A DNA stretch of 41,150 nucleotides from Marinobacter sp. (GTDB lineage Bacteria; Pseudomonadota; Gammaproteobacteria; Pseudomonadales; Oleiphilaceae). The translations under genes were made by a program, and so were the position numbers. The DNA lies in the NCBI GenBank assembly GCA_030149475.1, contig JASBRL010000167.1:1-41150 (forward strand), given 5' to 3'. The notes beneath the pieces were generated by a model. It searched no databases, was not told the DNA's origin, and saw only the letters and a program-made list of their open reading frames with translations. How positions within the stretch are numbered: position 1 is the stretch's first letter; each line of letters begins with the position of its first letter. Of the stretch, positions 8,959 through 16,704 are shown piece after piece.

Positions 8959-8973
8959 GAACAGGGGTTTCCT

Positions 8974-10797
8974 CTAGAAACTCGATGAAACAAACAGCAG
9001 AACCGCCAGTGTGACGGCGGTTGCGACCGCGCTGATCGCCAGGCTTTGGTGGATAAGACCGCTCTGGAGAGCTCGCGCCCGTGCACCGAGGGCACGCACG
9101 CTGGCCACCAGGGCGAAGATCAGGCCGTCGATACGGCGCTCATCCCCGATCCGCACATAAGTCGCGACCACCAGGCTTGCGCGGCCAACGCCGAGCACAG
9201 CCTCGTACAGGCGTCCTTCCAAACGTTCACATCCCCGGGCCACAGCCATCACCGGCCTTCCGATCAAGGTCGTTAGCCCTCCGGCAACCGGCAGCCCCGA
9301 TTCTGCCCAATGATGGATGGGACCAAGCAGGCGTCGGGCGGACATCAGCCAGCCCAGTGCCAGACCGCCCACCGCAGCCAGCAATCCGGACAGCACGACG
9401 CCCATGCCCGCGGCTTCCGGAGCAGGCAGATCAATCATGGCCTCGACAGGGCCAAAAGCCAGCCCCAGGCCAACGGCCAGGATCACCAGGCACCAGATGC
9501 CCGTGCGCATCCAGGCACTGCCATCAACCACCTCGGTTTCACCGGTGCCTCGCCAAAGCAGCCGCAATGACCGGGACAGATAGGCGCCCGTCAGAAGGGT
9601 GCCCGCCAGTGCCATAGGGCCAAGCCAGGCAGCGCCCTGGGCGGACAGGGCGGCGGCAATCACCGCGTCTTTTGAGAAGAATCCGCTCAGCGGCGGGATA
9701 CCGGCCAGGGCCAGCGCCGCCAGTGCAAAGCCGGCAAATGTCCAGGGCCTGGTGCGGCCAATACCGGCCAGTCGATCAAAACGGGTACCGTCCCGGGCAT
9801 GCTGGAAGTCGCCGGCGGCAAGAAACAACGAGCTCTTGATGGCGGCATGGGCAAGCAGGTGCAGCAGAGCCGCCAGCGGCACCCCAGCGCCAACTGCGAT
9901 CAGCATCAGGCCATATTGGCTGGCAGTCGAGGCGGCAAGCATGCGTTTCAGGTCACGTTCGGCAAGTGCAATAATCCCGGCCGCCACTGTCGTAACGCCG
10001 CCGACCAGTCCGACGACAAGCAGGGCATCGGCGTTCAGCAACGGGGCCGAGCGGATCAGCAGGATGGCGCCCGCCGCCACCAGTGTGGCCGAGTGCAGCA
10101 GGGCCGAAACCGGGGTGGGCCCCGCCATCGCGCGCATCAACCAGTCCTGCAACGGAACCTGGGCAGATTTGCCCATGGCGGCCAGCAGCAACAGGAGCCC
10201 GGCGGCGGTCGATGCGATACCGCCAGCCTGCGTGGAGGCGGCAATCTCGCTGGTACCGGCCGACCCAATCAGCATGAATACCGCCACGTAAAGGCCCAGA
10301 TCGGCGCTTCGGGTGTACAGGAAGGCGCGGCCAGCAGCATCCGCCGCCTCGGCCCTCTGGAACCAGAAGCCGATCAACAGGTAACTGCACAGGCCGATCA
10401 GTTCCCAGGCTGCCAGCAACAGAACCCAGTCACCGGCCAGTACCAGCGTCTGCATGGCCGCGAGGAACAGGGACATGACACCGTAGAAGCGGTTCAGGCC
10501 GGACTCACGCTTCATGTAACCGACCGCATGGATCAATACGAAAGTGCCCACCGTCGCCACGGCCAGTGCCAGCAGCGCCGTCAGCGGCTCGGCGACCAGT
10601 CGAAGCGGCATGTCCGGCAGACCCGGCAGAAGCAGGGTTTCGGCCTGGCCGCCAGCGACCCGGGCCAGTAGCCAGAGACTGCCGGCCAGGCTTAACGTCG
10701 CCCCGCCCAGAGCCAGCGCGGTGGCGCCCCGGCGCAGCACCAGCACCGCCAGGGCGGCGATCAGCGGTGCCAATAGTGGCAGAAGCACTGCACTCAT
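8974..10797 (-). CDS. nuoL: NuoL-like antiporter-type subunit
   Basis: 607 aa. It has the antiporter core and a full C-terminal extension with the lateral helix and a last transmembrane helix (LAISAVATAVTLAVLLFV), as in genuine NuoL (613 aa in E. coli) and unlike shorter Mrp or DabB relatives. Key residues are present: E132 (LLAAWELIGLCSYL), K210 (AAMGKSAQVPLQDWL), H235 (VSALLHSATLV), H317 and K321 (LLAHAAIKSSLF), K376 (GFFSKDAVI). The start overlaps the nuoK stop (ATGA). The ion-pumping machinery appears intact, even though the redox connecting module is degenerate. Confidence 0.94.
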   Translation of the reverse strand: MSAVLLPLLAPLIAALAVLVLRRGATALALGGATLSLAGSLWLLARVAGGQAETLLLPGLPDMPLRLVAEPLTALLALAVATVGTFVLIHAVGYMKRESGLNRFYGVMSLFLAAMQTLVLAGDWVLLLAAWELIGLCSYLLIGFWFQRAEAADAAGRAFLYTRSADLGLYVAVFMLIGSAGTSEIAASTQAGGIASTAAGLLLLLAAMGKSAQVPLQDWLMRAMAGPTPVSALLHSATLVAAGAILLIRSAPLLNADALLVVGLVGGVTTVAAGIIALAERDLKRMLAASTASQYGLMLIAVGAGVPLAALLHLLAHAAIKSSLFLAAGDFQHARDGTRFDRLAGIGRTRPWTFAGFALAALALAGIPPLSGFFSKDAVIAAALSAQGAAWLGPMALAGTLLTGAYLSRSLRLLWRGTGETEVVDGSAWMRTGIWCLVILAVGLGLAFGPVEAMIDLPAPEAAGMGVVLSGLLAAVGGLALGWLMSARRLLGPIHHWAESGLPVAGGLTTLIGRPVMAVARGCERLEGRLYEAVLGVGRASLVVATYVRIGDERRIDGLIFALVASVRALGARARALQSGLIHQSLAISAVATAVTLAVLLFVSSSF

Positions 10798-11105
10798 CCC
10801 TTAAGGTCCTCCGCTTCTTCCATTTCTACCGAGCCTCTGCTCCGGAAACGCGCTATCGCCACACCGAAGCCCACCGCCATTTCCAGTGCCATAACCGTCA
10901 TCACCACCAGCACAAACATCTGGCCGGAGTAGCTTTCGGGATGCAGGAAGCGCCAGAAGGCCACCAGGTTCACCAGCGCGCCTGCGAGAATCAGTTCCAC
11001 GCCCATCATGATCATCACCAGATTGGTCTGGGACAGCGCCCCATAGACACCGATACCGAACAGGATGGCACCGGTCACAAGCGCCACAATCAGGACAGCC
11101 GTCAT
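10794..11105 (-). CDS. nuoK: NuoK-like subunit
   Basis: 103 aa with three transmembrane helices. Both conserved membrane glutamates of NuoK are kept: one in MIMMGVELILAGALVNL (E37) and one in VMALEMAVGFGVAIA (E74). The C-terminus is short and acidic (VEMEEAEDLKG). It overlaps nuoJ upstream and nuoL downstream by four bases each (ATGA). In complex I, NuoK links the quinone-side E-channel to the antiporter chain, so its conservation suggests that ion transfer is still selected for. Confidence 0.94.
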   Translation of the reverse strand: MTAVLIVALVTGAILFGIGVYGALSQTNLVMIMMGVELILAGALVNLVAFWRFLHPESYSGQMFVLVVMTVMALEMAVGFGVAIARFRSRGSVEMEEAEDLKG

Positions 11106-11638
11106 TCCGGATTCTCCTTCTCGTCACTATGGGCAGGCGTTTGCACGGGTATCGCCGCGGCCGTGGCCGCAATCATCGCGGTCAGGATGGTGATGCCGGC
11201 GGTTTCGAAGATCATCATCGAGCGCCCCAGCAGTTCCCGGCCCAGCTCCCTTGTTTGCATTGCCGCAGCGGGCGCTTCGGCGCTCACGGGTGCCCAGTCA
11301 GCCAGCACTGCGACGGCAATCGCCACCCCGGCCGCAACCACGCCAGCGCCAATCGAAAAACGCTTCTGGTGGGTCATGTCCATGCCGCCCATGCCGCCCG
11401 GATCCATCATGAACATCACCATGAAGATGGCCATGATGCTCATTTCGGTGGCCATCATCATGATCTGCAGCACGCCCAGGAATTCGGTTTGCATCGCCAG
11501 GAACATGCAGCCCACCGCGGTCTGCGAAAACAGCAGTGCCAGTGCGGAACGGACCATGGACGAGGTGCGGAACACCCACACCCCGAAGCCGATGGCAGCC
11601 AGTCCGAAAACAGCAACGAAAAATGCTTGAGCGTACAT
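11102..11638 (-). CDS. nuoJ: NuoJ-like subunit, Met-rich and divergent
   Basis: 178 aa, about five transmembrane helices. The family is recognised from TEFLGVLQIMMMATEMSIMA, which aligns with the NuoJ TM3 segment (DFLAVVQVLVYVGAVMVLF). At the position of the conserved tyrosine there is a methionine, and a glutamate (TEMS) appears three residues later. A Met-rich stretch (FMVMFMMDPGGMGGMDM) follows TM3. The ATG at 11638 overlaps the nuoH stop by one base (TGATG), so I prefer it to the longer frame. The alignment is by eye from memory of E. coli NuoJ, so residue equivalence is provisional. Confidence 0.85.
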   Translation of the reverse strand: MYAQAFFVAVFGLAAIGFGVWVFRTSSMVRSALALLFSQTAVGCMFLAMQTEFLGVLQIMMMATEMSIMAIFMVMFMMDPGGMGGMDMTHQKRFSIGAGVVAAGVAIAVAVLADWAPVSAEAPAAAMQTRELGRELLGRSMMIFETAGITILTAMIAATAAAIPVQTPAHSDEKENPE

Positions 11639-12534
11639 CAGGGAACCACCAGAACCAGTATGCCGACAACAATGATATTGAGCAGGGCGAGGGGAATACC
11701 CAGGGTCCAGCACCACCTCATCAGATCCGCCTCACGAATGCGTGGCAGATAACGACCGGCCAGCAGCATCGACACAGCCACCGCGAGGGTCTTGATCAGG
11801 CTCCAGGCCCAGGGCGGCAGCAGGGGCCCGTGCCAGCCGCCCAGATAGAACACGGTGGTGGCCAAAGCCAGTGTTACCACCAGTGTCAGCCGGGCCAGGC
11901 GCAGCACCGCCAGACGCACGCCGGTGTATTCGGCATCTACACCGCCGCCCAACTCCCCCCCGGCAACCGGCAGATCAAACGGCGCGCGAAACGCCAGCGC
12001 CATGGCGGCAATAATGAACAGCACCAGACCAAGCGGTTGATAGACAATATTCCACACGCTGTCCTGAGAGTTGACAATCACTGTAGTCACCAGGGATTCG
12101 GCGCGCATGGCCACCCCGGTAATAGGCATCACAATGAGCATGGCGTAGGCAATAAGCTGACCCAGGAAGCGCCAGCCACCGATCATGGCATAGGCGCCAT
12201 TCGGACCCCAGCCGGCCATGATCAGCGCAACCAGCACATAGGCAAGCGCCGCGTTGACGAACAGGGCGCCGGTGGCCATATCCGCGATCACCAGGGTCGG
12301 CGCCAGCGGCAGAACCGCCGCCGCAAGCACGGCGACAACCAGAAGCAGCACCGGTGCCGCCTCGAAAAACAGCCGGTCAGGCGTACGCGGGACAATGGAT
12401 TCACGTCCCAGATGCGCCACGCCACTGAGCAACGGCGCCGTCAGACGAAGGCGGCCGGTTGTGGTCCAGCCCTCGACCACGGCGAGCAGCCAGACGCTCC
12501 CAAGCAACGCAAGCAGCACGACGGCGACGCTCAT
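11638..12534 (-). CDS. nuoH: NuoH-like subunit lacking several conserved glutamates
   Basis: 298 aa, about eight transmembrane helices. Clear NuoH motifs are [31 protein letters not shown] and [13 protein letters not shown]...AEYTGVR. The canonical QMISYE is QLIAYA here, and canonical PEAExEL is PVAGGEL, so at least three glutamates of the quinone/E-channel region are missing while one (GGEL) remains. The LGEY-type motif is also lost (VLRLARL). The start is the ATG overlapping the stop of the upstream fusion gene (ATGA); the 334-aa frame would run into that gene. It should be the membrane anchor for the B/D fusion. Confidence 0.87.
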   Translation of the reverse strand: MSVAVVLLALLGSVWLLAVVEGWTTTGRLRLTAPLLSGVAHLGRESIVPRTPDRLFFEAAPVLLLVVAVLAAAVLPLAPTLVIADMATGALFVNAALAYVLVALIMAGWGPNGAYAMIGGWRFLGQLIAYAMLIVMPITGVAMRAESLVTTVIVNSQDSVWNIVYQPLGLVLFIIAAMALAFRAPFDLPVAGGELGGGVDAEYTGVRLAVLRLARLTLVVTLALATTVFYLGGWHGPLLPPWAWSLIKTLAVAVSMLLAGRYLPRIREADLMRWCWTLGIPLALLNIIVVGILVLVVP

Positions 12535-14633
12535 GACATCACCTCCCAGGGCGACAGGTCGAGGGAGCCAACCGCCACCAACGCATCGCCCAGTTCCTGG
12601 CCTTCGACAAGTTCTGCCACCAGGCCGATATGGTGACTGCAAGCGGTATCCAGTCGGTAGGATGTTACCCGGCCACTTTGCAGTGTCAGGCTCAGTCGCG
12701 CCTGGCCGCGTGGGGTGTCCACCGTCGCCTCGCCGCGCCCGGACGCCTGGTCGGTGATTCGCAGGCCCGGAAGCTCTGGTTCACCATTCGTCCTGATGAA
12801 GTCGAGGCTCGTTCTGATTTCATCAAGACGTTGCCAGAGGCGCGCCCAGGCGTCGCCAGCCGCAAGCGCGACGGGGCCGCGCAAGCCGGGCGTGTCCGCT
12901 GGCAGTCTGCCGATTCCCTTCAGCCGTGCCTTGAGTAACGGTGTTCGCCCCAGCCTGGCGGTCAGTGTCCGCAGCGCCGGCTCCAGCGCCGCCAGCCTCT
13001 TCTGGCTGGCGCACCGGAGATCCAGTTGCAGGGCCGACGCACGTTGCGTCAGCCAGGTAAAGCCAAGCTGCCGCCCCAGCAGCGCAAGCCAGCCCAGATG
13101 ACTGGCAATGCGCTCGCGCTCCAGTGCGCTGGCGCGACCGGTCCCGGGATTGTCTGCAAGCCCGGCCGCCCGTTCAATCGCCAGGCAGGCCAACAGGCGG
13201 TAACTGACGGGCGCCAGCGGCGTTGCCAGGGCCAGACGTTCGACGAATGCCTCGGCGTTCATTTCTTCAGTGTCGTTATCACCGTTGGTCATGCCCACCA
13301 GGGATGTGGCATTCCCTTCAATGACGCCGTCGCCGTCGAGGGTCAGCATCAGCTTCAGCCCGCCAGGCAAACCGGGAAAAACCGGGCCAAAAGGCACCTC
13401 AATCCAGTCCATCGCCAGTCCATCGGCGCTACGAGGAAGGTCTTTGGTCACTTCGATCATGGACATGAAGCCGGAGGCGCCATGATCGTGCTCATGCCCA
13501 CCGTGACTATGCCCACCGTGCTCATGCCCTCCGTGACTATGCCCACCGTGCTCATGCCCGGCGTGACTATGCTCGTCATGACCGTGCCCGCTATGATTGT
13601 GCTCGCCGTGATCATGATTATTCCCTGAAGCCCCGTTTTCGGACCCTTCCCGGGGCTCCAGATCCATACCACATTCGGGACAACGGCCCGGCTCATCCTG
13701 ACTAACCTCCGGGTGCATGGGGCAGGTATAGTCTGTTCCGGTCTTGTTGTTGGTATGATCCTGCGGGCTCTCCGGTTCGTTGTGTCCGTGGCCAGGCCGT
13801 TCGTGATTGTGTCCGGGAGTTACTTCCCCGGCCTCCCGGGGTACGAGATCCATACCACACTCGGGACAACGGCCCGGCTCATCCTGACTAACCTCCGGGT
13901 GCATGGGGCAGGTATAGTCTGTTCCGGTCTTGTGGTTGGCATGGCCCTGCGGGTGTCCTTGCTCGTGTGCCTGGCCATGCTGATGACCCTGGCCATGGTG
14001 GTGTTCATGGCTTTGCGGGCTATCCTGTTCGTGGTGTTCGTGGTGTTCGTGGTGTTCGTGGTCGTGCCCGGAGGTCGCCTTCCCGGCCTCCTGGGCCACA
14101 AGGTCCATGCCGCACTTGGGGCAACTGCCCGGCTCGTCCCGGACTACGTCCGGGTGCATGGGACAGACGTACTCGATTTTGACGTGCAGGACAGAAGCGT
14201 CGAAATCCTCTGGATAGGTGGCAAAGGCGCCTTCCGCCAGGAGGCCTTGCAGTCGTTCAACCGCGTCGGTCAGCGCCTTTTGCGACAGATCCGCCGATAC
14301 ATCAGCATCCGGTAAAGACGGTGGTGTCTTGCCGCCGAGCATGAGAATAGTGCGGGGCCGGGGCATCTGCGCATAAAGCACCGCCGCGGCCTCGTCCATT
14401 TGCTCTGAAAGCTCTCCGATAATCAGGAGTACGGTGGCATCACGAGGCGTCGCACTGCTGCACATACCCGCCGCGGTCACATCCAGGCCGTACGCCAGGG
14501 CGACTTCCGGCCCCGGGATGATCAGGCAACTCAGGTCACGCGCAAGGGCGCGGGAAACCCAGGCCTGCAGGACGGCAAAGCGCGGTTGTTTCTGGCGTGA
14601 GCCCTTGGTGGTAATCGGCTGAGCAGAAGTCAT
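12531..14633 (-). CDS. NuoB-like / triple heavy-metal-binding motif / NuoD-like fusion protein
   Basis: 700 aa. Residues 1-150 resemble NuoB ([21 protein letters not shown] and [15 protein letters not shown]), but the N2-cluster cysteine motifs (CC, GSCA, PGCPP) are absent. Three heavy-metal-binding motifs of the YxCPMHPxxxxxxPGxCPxCGMDL type follow at about 155-178, 240-263 and 302-325, separated by His-rich linkers (about 190-235 and 332-385) with HEH, GHSHGG and HQHG repeats. Residues 390-700 resemble Nuo[19 protein letters not shown] aligns with GPxHPxxHGxLRL but lacks both histidines, and the end ([23 protein letters not shown]) has the large-subunit C-terminal pattern without metal cysteines. 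It overlaps nuoA and nuoH by four bases each. A redox-inactive, metal-sensing or metal-binding connector is my inference. Confidence 0.85.
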   Translation of the reverse strand: MTSAQPITTKGSRQKQPRFAVLQAWVSRALARDLSCLIIPGPEVALAYGLDVTAAGMCSSATPRDATVLLIIGELSEQMDEAAAVLYAQMPRPRTILMLGGKTPPSLPDADVSADLSQKALTDAVERLQGLLAEGAFATYPEDFDASVLHVKIEYVCPMHPDVVRDEPGSCPKCGMDLVAQEAGKATSGHDHEHHEHHEHHEQDSPQSHEHHHGQGHQHGQAHEQGHPQGHANHKTGTDYTCPMHPEVSQDEPGRCPECGMDLVPREAGEVTPGHNHERPGHGHNEPESPQDHTNNKTGTDYTCPMHPEVSQDEPGRCPECGMDLEPREGSENGASGNNHDHGEHNHSGHGHDEHSHAGHEHGGHSHGGHEHGGHSHGGHEHDHGASGFMSMIEVTKDLPRSADGLAMDWIEVPFGPVFPGLPGGLKLMLTLDGDGVIEGNATSLVGMTNGDNDTEEMNAEAFVERLALATPLAPVSYRLLACLAIERAAGLADNPGTGRASALERERIASHLGWLALLGRQLGFTWLTQRASALQLDLRCASQKRLAALEPALRTLTARLGRTPLLKARLKGIGRLPADTPGLRGPVALAAGDAWARLWQRLDEIRTSLDFIRTNGEPELPGLRITDQASGRGEATVDTPRGQARLSLTLQSGRVTSYRLDTACSHHIGLVAELVEGQELGDALVAVGSLDLSPWEVMS
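13490..13612 (-). repeat. Short tandem repeats coding His-rich linker
   Basis: Repeated units of GTGACTATGCCCACC and GTGCTCATGCCC alternate through this stretch. On the minus strand they encode GHSHGG and GHEHGG copies in the linker before the NuoD-like domain. Such repeats tend to vary in copy number through slippage. They lie fully inside the fusion gene and keep its frame. Confidence 0.85.
13661..13747 (-). repeat. Metal-binding motif repeat, copy A (186-bp spacing)
   Basis: This 87-base segment recurs at 13847-13933 with only one mismatch (T/C at 13674 against 13860). It encodes the third heavy-metal-binding motif. The 186-bp spacing is 62 codons, so the duplication is in frame. Near identity at silent positions implies a recent duplication or gene conversion, while the first motif (near 14110-14170) is much more diverged. 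Confidence 0.92.
13847..13933 (-). repeat. Metal-binding motif repeat, copy B
   Basis: Second copy of the 87-base repeat at 13661-13747; it encodes the second heavy-metal-binding motif (residues about 238-266 of the fusion). One base difference was found by direct comparison. Confidence 0.92.
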
Positions 14634-14992
14634 TGGCGCCTCAATGCCCCCTGGCTCCAGCCATAGAGCAGGCCCAGAAAGAGGATGGCAAGAAAAACGC
14701 CCATATCATACAACGCAACCAGCCCTACTTCCTTGTACACGACGGCCCACGGGTACATGAACGCCATTTCCATGTCGAAGGCCAGGAACAACAATGCGTA
14801 ACCATAATAACGCGCATGATAGCGCCCCCATACCGGATTCTGTGACAAGACTCCGGAACTTGCTGGCACATCCTTACCGGACTCCTGGCGTGCCGGCCCC
14901 ATCGCGCGGGCAAGCCCGTAAAGAGCCATAATGAGCCCGCCAATGCCGATTACCAGGGCAAGCAACAGGCTATATTGCTCGAGAAGGGTCAT
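14630..14992 (-). CDS. nuoA: NuoA-like subunit
   Basis: 120 aa, three transmembrane helices. The NuoA hallmark loop is kept: [23 protein letters not shown], including the conserved Asp and Glu in FDMEM. The ATG at 14992 is chosen because AGGAG stands 8 bases upstream; an in-frame TTG two codons earlier would leave too little spacing. Its stop overlaps the fusion gene start (ATGA). It is the first recognisable complex I-like gene of the operon. The 135 bases upstream contain a CCTGTT...AACAGG inverted repeat (15003-15031 region) but no convincing sigma-70 promoter. Confidence 0.93.
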   Translation of the reverse strand: MTLLEQYSLLLALVIGIGGLIMALYGLARAMGPARQESGKDVPASSGVLSQNPVWGRYHARYYGYALLFLAFDMEMAFMYPWAVVYKEVGLVALYDMGVFLAILFLGLLYGWSQGALRRQ

Positions 14993-15127
14993 TAACAAAT
15001 CTCCTGTTCAACAGAGAAAATGGTCAACAGGAACGGTTCTGGATCGTATGTTTTCACTCTGCTACGGCTTCTTTTAGATCCGGGCTGTAGCCAGGAAGCC
15101 CCAGCGCATCCGTTGATCCACCAAAAT

Positions 15128-15346
15128 CTATTCATGCTTCTGCCGTTCAACAGGCCAGGCGCTGAAAGCAATAAAGTAGAGTAGCCCCAAGTTGACGACG
15201 GGTATAAGTATCAGCAGGCCCACCCAGCCCGGGTAACCCGTACGCTGGCAGATGCGCCAGGCCGGGATGACCACCAGAATGGCAATCACCAGCATCCACA
15301 ACCAGTGGCCGGCCCACATAGTGCTTCCAGACATGCCATTCCCCAT
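15128..15346 (-). CDS. Small two-helix inner-membrane protein
   Basis: 72 aa: a short N-terminus rich in Gly and Met (MGNGMSGSTMW), one helix (WMLVIAILVVIPAWRI), a loop with CQRTGYPGWVG and a second helix (LLILIPVVNLGLLYFIAF). The pattern AWRICQRTGYPGWVGLLILIP resembles a common group of small proteobacterial membrane proteins of unknown function. The ATG at 15346 is preferred to one six codons upstream because GGAGG lies 11 bases before it. It sits in line between the sigma/anti-sigma pair and nuoA on the same strand, so it may be an accessory subunit of the membrane complex; that is inference. Confidence 0.7.
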   Translation of the reverse strand: MGNGMSGSTMWAGHWLWMLVIAILVVIPAWRICQRTGYPGWVGLLILIPVVNLGLLYFIAFSAWPVERQKHE

Positions 15347-15375
15347 CACGGTACGGCCCTCCATGTTGATTCCGA

Positions 15376-15543
15376 TTACTGGTGATGTTGAGCATGAGGC
15401 TCGTTGCGACCGGTTTGTTCGGGTCCTTGGGGGTTGTGCAGGAGCACCTGCCCGATCACGGCTACACAAATCATACTAACACCTGCTACGCCAATGGCAA
15501 ACGGATCGGCAAAGTAGCCTGCGATCAACGAAAGGTCGGGCAT
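15376..15543 (-). CDS. Possible small single-helix membrane protein
   Basis: 55 aa if translated from the ATG at 15543: MPDLSLIAGYFADPFAIGVA, one helix (GVSMICVAVIGQVLL), then a hydrophilic tail ending HAQHHQ. I recognise no family. No good ribosome binding site is visible before 15543, and a longer frame to 15669 overlaps the end of the anti-sigma gene. It is kept because the helix is clear and it fills an otherwise open same-strand gap between the anti-sigma gene and the next small membrane protein. Confidence 0.4.
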   Translation of the reverse strand: MPDLSLIAGYFADPFAIGVAGVSMICVAVIGQVLLHNPQGPEQTGRNEPHAQHHQ

Positions 15544-15628
15544 ATCGACGTGGTGGGTATCGACGGCGATGCCGGCCGGCGTACTGCGCTGCAATCGGTC
15601 GGAAACCGGTTGCCTGACAACGGTCCGG

Positions 15629-15901
15629 TTAGCGGGCTTCCGGGTCTTTGGGCGGCCCGGTCCGGCCATTGTCCGGATGTCTCAGGGCCTCACCGATGGC
15701 GGCGTCCAGACGTCGGGCGTAATCGCCATCCAGATGATCGTAGCTCCGTTGGCTGATGATTTCACGGGTTGTACGCAGGTTGCCGATCAGCGAGCGACAG
15801 TGCCGGCACATGAGCAGGTGGGCACCAATGGCCAGCCGTTTCACCGGGCCGAGCTCGTCATCGATGTAATCGCTGGCCAGGGTGGCCACGTCCTGACACA
15901 T
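15629..15901 (-). CDS. Zinc-binding anti-sigma factor (ZAS type)
   Basis: 90 aa. The HxxxCxxC zinc motif is present as HLLMCRHC, after MCQDVATLASDYIDDELG, the usual start of a ZAS/RsrA-like domain. There is no clear transmembrane helix, so it is probably a cytosolic sensor of redox or metal stress. The start ATG overlaps the sigma-factor stop (TGATG); a second ATG two codons upstream is possible. Adjacent, co-transcribed sigma and anti-sigma genes are the standard arrangement. The C-terminal half (ARRLDAAIGEALRHPDNG) is short and has no recognised sensory domain. Confidence 0.88.
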   Translation of the reverse strand: MCQDVATLASDYIDDELGPVKRLAIGAHLLMCRHCRSLIGNLRTTREIISQRSYDHLDGDYARRLDAAIGEALRHPDNGRTGPPKDPEAR

Positions 15902-16521
15902 CAGCATTCGCCGGTCTCCTGGAAATGTTCGACCATCAGGAACATCCGCTGACGGGCCCGATGGATAAGTACACGAAGATTAGACGCCGAAACCTCCAGA
16001 ATATTACAGACATCGTCAGATTTGTGTTGATGGACCTCAAACAGCATCAGCGCGGAGCGTTGCTGCTCCGGCAGCGCGGCCAGATGTTTATCCAGACAGT
16101 CGCCCAATGCTCCCCGTTCCAGCCACTGCTCGGCGGTTTCGTGAGAGGTCAGCGTGGGTGGTTGGATCCAGCGACGGTTCGGGCCAAAACGGCTGGCCAA
16201 CGCCGGGTCCAGCGCCTCGGGAGACTCCAGCGGGACTTCGCGACCACTCTGACGCAACACGTTTTTGGCCTGGTTAACCACAATCCGGCTCAGCCAGGTT
16301 TTCAGGCTGGCGCGACCTTCAAAGGTCTGAATGGCGCGAATCGCCTTGATCCAGCTTTCCTGCACCACATCCTCGGCTTTATCCACACCCACGTAAAAGC
16401 GGGCGGCGGCGAGCATGGTGGGCGTGAACCGGCGGACTGCGTTCTGGTAAGCGTCGGTGTCGCCCGCCCGGAGCCGGGCGATCAGGTCGCTCTCATCGTT
16501 GCGATCTTGCGGTGTTGGCAT
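15901..16521 (-). CDS. ECF (group IV) RNA polymerase sigma factor
   Basis: 206 aa. Region 2 covers roughly residues 12-90 (RRFTPTMLAAARFYV, DKAEDVVQESWIKAIRAIQTFEGRASLKTWLSRIVVN) and region 4 roughly 135-195 (LAALPEQQRSALMLFEVHQHKSDDVCNILEVSASNLRVLIHRAR). Length is typical of ECF factors. The ATG at 16521 is chosen because MPTPQDRNDE precedes region 2 at normal distance; the much longer frame would cross into the divergent NosR-like gene. It leads a same-strand series running through the whole complex I-like cluster, which suggests it may control that cluster. A sigma-70-like TTGAGA/CATAAT pair lies upstream at 16555-16584. Confidence 0.9.
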   Translation of the reverse strand: MPTPQDRNDESDLIARLRAGDTDAYQNAVRRFTPTMLAAARFYVGVDKAEDVVQESWIKAIRAIQTFEGRASLKTWLSRIVVNQAKNVLRQSGREVPLESPEALDPALASRFGPNRRWIQPPTLTSHETAEQWLERGALGDCLDKHLAALPEQQRSALMLFEVHQHKSDDVCNILEVSASNLRVLIHRARQRMFLMVEHFQETGEC

Positions 16522-16554
16522 GCGTGGGTGATTCCCCGGGGGTGTATAGGGTGG

Positions 16555-16584
16555 ATTATGAAGGTGTTGTCCGGTCGATCTCAA
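16555..16584 (-). promoter_or_regulatory. Candidate sigma-70 promoter of the ECF sigma gene
   Basis: On the minus strand TTGAGA and CATAAT are separated by 18 bases, about 35-60 bases before the sigma ATG. The same 183-base divergent region holds the NosR-like gene promoter and an inverted repeat CACCA...TGGTG (about 16600-16617). Weak support, from hexamer matches only. Confidence 0.4.
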
Positions 16585-16704
16585 GTAAGTCGCCCGGGGC
16601 ACCACTTTGGTATGGTGTATTTCCCCCCGAAGTAGTGTTGAGGCCTTGCGCGGATGCTTCGACACTTGAGAGTCATAACAATAATCACGCTCAGGGGTTC
16701 GCGG

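Noticed and set aside
8974..10797. NuoL-like gene as DabB or an Mrp antiporter subunit
   Set aside because: No DabA or MrpB-G genes are present, and the full A-H-J-K-L-M-N set with a long NuoL C-terminus marks a complex I-like assembly.
13490..13612. Regular short repeats that could suggest a CRISPR array
   Set aside because: Units are 12-15 bases without unique spacers, stay in frame and encode the His-rich linker of the fusion protein.
13713..14315. 200-aa plus-strand frame opposite the fusion gene
   Set aside because: It exists because antisense His/Gly codons read as Val/Phe/Met. No ribosome site, and its repeats mirror the real gene.
6119..14992. Reading the cluster as an ordinary NADH dehydrogenase operon
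   Set aside because: NuoC, E, F, G and I are absent, and the B/D fusion lacks the N2-cluster cysteines and quinone-site histidines.
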